From Candidatus Sulfotelmatobacter sp. (GTDB taxonomy: Bacteria > Acidobacteriota > Terriglobia > Terriglobales > Acidobacteriaceae): a stretch of 64,000 nt of DNA. This document shows positions 60,937 to 64,000 of this stretch, one piece after another. The stretch spans positions 706,746 to 770,745 of the forward strand of contig DASYBM010000016.1 of NCBI GenBank assembly GCA_036500765.1. Direction: 5' to 3'. Made by a program: the position numbers and the translations under genes. The notes beneath the pieces are model-generated. The model saw only the letters and a program-made list of their open reading frames with translations, searched no databases and was not told the DNA's origin. Positions within the stretch are counted from its first letter, which is position 1. Each line of letters starts with the position of its first letter.

Positions 60937-60986
60937 AAGGCTGCGTGGTGTGCTTCTAATTTGAAGCGCATCCGCAGCCTTTTTTC
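60937..60986 (+). terminator. Strong Rho-independent terminator
   Basis: Outer stem AAGGCTGCG (60937-60945) pairs with CGCAGCCTT (60973-60981). An inner stem GCTTC/GAAGC extends the hairpin. A run of six T follows directly. It ends the ASH-domain protein gene. Confidence 0.85.
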
Positions 60987-60999
60987 TTGGTCGTAAACC

Positions 61000-61467
61000 T
61001 CATGCTTCAGCGGAGCTTTCGCCGGCAAGTTTCTTGAGCAACTCGAGAACAGGCCTTTGGCTCTCCAGCAGTCCAGCTTCGAGTTCATCCAGCGTCATCC
61101 AGCGCGGCGATCCTTCCCAGGAACCCTCCAACACGCCAATGGCTTCGGCCTCAAACACTGAGATGTCGCAAGGCACGTCCACCGTGCTGCGATAGCGTAA
61201 TCTCAGCTCCTCTTTGGTGAGGCTCAATCCAGTCTCTTCCAGAACCTCACGCTGAACAGTCTTCTCTTCCGCTTCTTTCCACCCGGCTATGCCTCCCGGT
61301 AAGGAAAGGCCGCGTCCATCGTTGCGCTGGATGACCAGGAAAGTCTGATCACGGCGGATGATGGCGATGGATGCGCGGAGTGTGCCGAATATCGGCAGGC
61401 AGCGATAGGCAAGGAAGCAAGTTCGAGCGACGATCCAGAACAGCCGGCGCTTCAGGTGGCTCAGCAC
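61000..61467 (-). CDS. Nudix hydrolase
   Basis: A 155-residue Nudix protein. The Nudix box is complete: G, five residues, E, seven residues, REVLEETG (GIAGWKEAEEKTVQREVLEETGL is the region at about 59-81; key residues are Gly59, Glu65 and the REVLEETG block). An N-terminal hydrophobic stretch (LFWIVARTCFLAYRCLPIFG, about 9-28) may attach it to the membrane. These enzymes hydrolyse nucleoside diphosphates linked to another group; the substrate is unknown. Flanked by the ASH-protein terminator and by a bidirectional terminator, so it is a single-gene unit. Confidence 0.88.
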   Translation of the reverse strand: MLSHLKRRLFWIVARTCFLAYRCLPIFGTLRASIAIIRRDQTFLVIQRNDGRGLSLPGGIAGWKEAEEKTVQREVLEETGLSLTKEELRLRYRSTVDVPCDISVFEAEAIGVLEGSWEGSPRWMTLDELEAGLLESQRPVLELLKKLAGESSAEA

Positions 61468-61563
61468 AGGTTGGTCAGCACGGCAGACAACTGAAGTCTA
61501 GCACGCAAGCTTTCCGAGCGGGCCGGTTAGGTTGGAGCGGTAGCGATGAATATGCGCAAACAA

Positions 61564-61596
61564 AAAGAGCCCGCATCGTTTCGATACGGGCTCTTT
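61564..61596 (-). terminator. Bidirectional terminator after the Ig-like/glycoside hydrolase gene
   Basis: Perfect 10-bp stem AAAGAGCCCG/CGGGCTCTTT (61564-61573 and 61587-61596) with inner pairing CATCG/CGATA. A-run before and T-rich sequence after make it usable from both sides; it ends the minus-strand gene that stops at 61686. Confidence 0.8.
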
Positions 61597-61685
61597 CTTC
61601 GTCACGCAACGAGAGGGTTGCGATCTTGGATTGGGATCTTGTACCGGCGGGTCTGGACCGGCGATCCCGGCCCGGTCGTCCGTTT

Positions 61686-64000
61686 TCAGTGCATCACTAC
61701 CGGCTTAATGCCCACGGGAACGATTCGTCCGGAGATGGAAACCGGCGCGTTGGCAATGGTTATGTCTTGATACGTTGACCATTGCGAGCCAACGGTCTGG
61801 GTCGCCGTGGTGCATGAGCCGTTAGCGCAACTTTGCGAAGCGTCCCACATGATCAGGTATTGCGTTCCAGACTTGGTGATCGTGCAGGACCACACCGTCC
61901 CGCTGGCGGCGCACGGCGTGCTGAGAGACGATCCTGACAGCCAGTTGTAAGTCTGTTGATAGGAAGTCTGTACTGGGGCGGGCAGAGTCGTCATGTAGCT
62001 CCAGTCATACCAGGCGATGCCGGAGATGCCGAGAGACCAGTCGATCAGATAGAAGCGCGGCAGGAAAGAAGCCGCCATGTCGACATCGGTATAGGCGCCG
62101 GTAAAGCCGGCTTCCGCGTAGGACGCTTCACCATCCCACAGCGGCTTGGCCTGTTCGGCGGGCTGAAGAATGCCATGAATTCCTGAGATGTACATCTGCA
62201 TGGCGGACTCCGGTGTACAAGCCGTGGGCGGCGGGCAGGTGTCTCCGGTTTGGTTTCCCGGTTTCATGTGGAAGTTGATGATGTCGACGGCGGAGGCAAC
62301 CGCGTTCCCGGGAATTGGACAGGGCAGTTGGTATCCGGTGGGAGAGGCATTGCAATAGAGTTGGTTCTGCGCGTAAGTCAGAAGCTTGCCAGTTGCGTGG
62401 CCCGAAGACATGATGATTTGCGCGGTAGGGTCGATCGCGGTAGCAGTGCAAGCCGTGGCGGTGCCGTTGCCGCTCTCATGGATTACGCCTCGGCCAGTGA
62501 TAATGCAATTCGCGTCCTCGGTGAGGCGCGCCAGCTGGGCGAAGCTACCGTTCCAGTAAAACTGAGCGTCGGGTTCATTCCAGATCTCCCAGTATTTAAT
62601 GTGAGCGTGCGTCTGCAAATACGTTGGATTGTTGACATGGGAGGCAATCCCGGTAATCCAAGCCTTCCAGATGGCATTGCTTCCTGTGCCATCGCTGTTG
62701 AGATCATTCGGGGGATCGCATTCTCCCCCGCCGCCTCCGGATGCGGCGGTGGCATAATTACAGGACATATCCGATGGATTGGACGAGGCCCACGATGGAG
62801 TCCGGGCCAGAGTGTACATACCCTCCGTCACGCCGCTGGAATAGGCAGTGGCCAGAGTAGCGTCGAGGTTGTTGAAATCGAAGACCCCGGATGCGGTGTT
62901 AATCGACGGCCACTGTAGCGGCGGCGAGTCCCAGAAGCGCTGCATCGAATAATTCACCGTCGGGTAACCGCCGATTGAGGTATTGGTGGCGGAGAAGCCA
63001 AACAAAGTGGAGGGCGCCGTATTTCCCTTCGAAATTATTGAGGTGCTCACGGTTAAAGTTAAGGCTTTTGTCGCCGTTTTGCTGGGCGAAGTGGAATCCA
63101 CAACCTGGGCGGTGAAGGTGAACTGTCCGGTCTGCGTTGTGGTTCCAGAGAGCAAGCCGCTGCCGGCCAAGGTGATGCCCGTCGGCAGAGTTCCTGACGC
63201 AAGACTCCAGCGATAGGGGGTCGTTCCTCCAGTGGCAGACAGAGTGGCGGAGTATGCCGTTCCTGCCGTTGCGTTGGCCAGGGAGGTGGTCGCAACAGAG
63301 AGCGCCGCCACCTGAGGCGTTACGGTGACTGCGGCGCTTCCGAACTTCGTCGAGTCGGCCAAGCTGGTCGCAGTTACAGTCGCGTCCGTGTTGGCGCTGA
63401 CCGAGGGCGCCTGATACAAACCGCTGCTGGAAATCGTACCCCTTGAGGCCGACCAGGTTACGGCAACGTTGGAGGTGTTGGTCACCGCGGCGGTAAACTG
63501 TAGCGTTCCTGACGATGAAACCGAGGTCGCGGCCGGGCTGACAGTCACGGTGATCGATCCGAGGGCGTTCAGAGTTAAAGATTTCGTCGCCGTTTTGCTG
63601 GGGGAAGAGGAATCCACAACCTGGGCGGTGAAGGTGAACTGTCCTGTTTGCGAGGTCGTTCCAGAGAGCAAGCCGCTGCTGGCCAAGGTGATGCCCGTCG
63701 GCAGAGTTCCTGACGCAATGCTCCAGTGGTATGGGGTTGTTCCTCCAGTGGCAGACAGAGTGGCAGAGTATACCGTTCCTGCCGTTGCATTGGCCAGGGA
63801 GGTGGTCGTAACAGAGAGCGCAGACACTGAAGGTGTGACTGTGACTGCGGCGCTTCCGAACTTCGTCGAGTCGACCGAGCTGGTCGCAGTTACAGTCGCG
63901 TCCGTATTGGCGCTGACCGAGGGCGCCTGATACAGACCGCTGCTGGAAATCGTACCCCTTGAGGCCGACCAGGTCACGGCAACGTTGGAGCTGTTCGCCA
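61686..64000 (-). CDS. Secreted glycoside hydrolase with repeated Ig-like domains (5' end outside window)
   Basis: The minus-strand frame is open to the window edge, so the N-terminus is missing. At least 770 residues are visible. The N-terminal part consists of alternating Ig-like units: a BIG2/He_PIG-type pair (TWSASRGTISSSGLYQAPS and ATGGTTPYHWSIASGTLPTG) repeated with a period of 172 residues. The C-terminal about 430 residues are a clan-A type glycoside hydrolase barrel, similar to GH39 or GH5: acid/base Glu in YWEIWNEPDAQF, a possible nucleophile in WDGEASYAEAG, and WYDWSYM. Substrate unknown. The repeats suggest a spacer from the cell surface. Confidence 0.82.
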   Translation of the reverse strand, partial: ANSSNVAVTWSASRGTISSSGLYQAPSVSANTDATVTATSSVDSTKFGSAAVTVTPSVSALSVTTTSLANATAGTVYSATLSATGGTTPYHWSIASGTLPTGITLASSGLLSGTTSQTGQFTFTAQVVDSSSPSKTATKSLTLNALGSITVTVSPAATSVSSSGTLQFTAAVTNTSNVAVTWSASRGTISSSGLYQAPSVSANTDATVTATSLADSTKFGSAAVTVTPQVAALSVATTSLANATAGTAYSATLSATGGTTPYRWSLASGTLPTGITLAGSGLLSGTTTQTGQFTFTAQVVDSTSPSKTATKALTLTVSTSIISKGNTAPSTLFGFSATNTSIGGYPTVNYSMQRFWDSPPLQWPSINTASGVFDFNNLDATLATAYSSGVTEGMYTLARTPSWASSNPSDMSCNYATAASGGGGGECDPPNDLNSDGTGSNAIWKAWITGIASHVNNPTYLQTHAHIKYWEIWNEPDAQFYWNGSFAQLARLTEDANCIITGRGVIHESGNGTATACTATAIDPTAQIIMSSGHATGKLLTYAQNQLYCNASPTGYQLPCPIPGNAVASAVDIINFHMKPGNQTGDTCPPPTACTPESAMQMYISGIHGILQPAEQAKPLWDGEASYAEAGFTGAYTDVDMAASFLPRFYLIDWSLGISGIAWYDWSYMTTLPAPVQTSYQQTYNWLSGSSLSTPCAASGTVWSCTITKSGTQYLIMWDASQSCANGSCTTATQTVGSQWSTYQDITIANAPVSISGRIVPVGIKPVVMH
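62950..64000 (-). repeat. 516-bp tandem repeats encoding Ig-like domains
   Basis: Corresponding positions such as 63461 and 63977 (CGGCAACGTT), and 63059-63215 versus 63575-63731, are displaced by exactly 516 bases (172 codons) and are nearly identical in DNA. At least two copies are seen and the array continues past the window end. Confidence 0.85.

Overview
The window looks like a chromosomal segment of an Acidobacteriota bacterium, most likely class Terriglobia (Koribacter or Sulfotelmatobacter relatives). This rests on gene content and style: a large TonB-dependent receptor with an N-terminal carboxypeptidase-regulatory-like domain, several small TonB-C-terminal proteins, DUF5666 and FecR proteins, secreted Gloeo_Verruco-repeat and choice-of-anchor-D (ASH) proteins, high GC, and families of short extragenic repeats. 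No rRNA, tRNA, CRISPR array or insertion sequence was seen.

Left part (1-13.2 kb) is mixed housekeeping and envelope genes: the 3' end of gltD, threonine dehydratase, a FecR-like protein, a DUF5666 protein, a TonB-dependent receptor, a Tat-exported metallophosphoesterase, a TonB-like protein, a zinc-ribbon/SnoaL-like protein, a HAD phosphatase and a DUF3179 membrane protein. The DUF3179 gene has an in-frame UGA exactly where a Cys of a CxxC motif is expected, followed at once by a 6-bp stem with a GGUCU loop, so it is a strong selenoprotein candidate. From 13.4 to 18.8 kb (minus strand) lies a minor-pilin operon fimT-pilV-pilW-pilX with a very large PilX. A pseudo-receiver/double-PilZ protein follows, preceded by a structured leader. 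Then come a frameshifted beta-propeller gene, a Gloeo_Verruco-repeat protein, and the pair UDP-glucose dehydrogenase/UDP-xylose synthase (minus strand).

The centre (28.9-57.5 kb, all plus strand) is one long exopolysaccharide locus: a NusG/UpxY-like antiterminator, a Fis-type DNA-binding protein, Wza-like export protein, Wzc/GumC-like chain-length protein, ExeA-like ATPase, a CpsD-like ATPase with a broken Walker A, a hexapeptide acyltransferase, a polyprenyl-phosphate sugar transferase, Wzx-like flippase, two sulfotransferases, GH10 xylanase, Wzy/WaaL-like polymerase/ligase, a GDP-mannose-3,5-epimerase-like enzyme, a WecG/TagA glycosyltransferase and a GT4 glycosyltransferase.

Inserted in this locus is a nonribosomal peptide island. 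An acyl-CoA-dehydrogenase-like flavoprotein, a stand-alone adenylating enzyme and a stand-alone carrier protein form the L-proline to pyrrole-2-carboxyl-S-carrier trio (PltE/PltF/PltL type); the adenylating enzyme reads DLFYLALVCK in the specificity pocket. After the sugar transferase come an A-PCP protein and an 1807-residue cytochrome P450-C-A-PCP-TE fusion. The most interesting inference is that the locus makes a pyrrole-capped short peptide, either as a decoration of a sulfated exopolysaccharide or as a separate product sharing its regulation.

The right end (57.6-64 kb) holds a secreted five-ASH-domain protein, a Nudix hydrolase and the 3' part of a secreted Ig-like/glycoside-hydrolase protein whose Ig-like region consists of near-identical 516-bp repeats.
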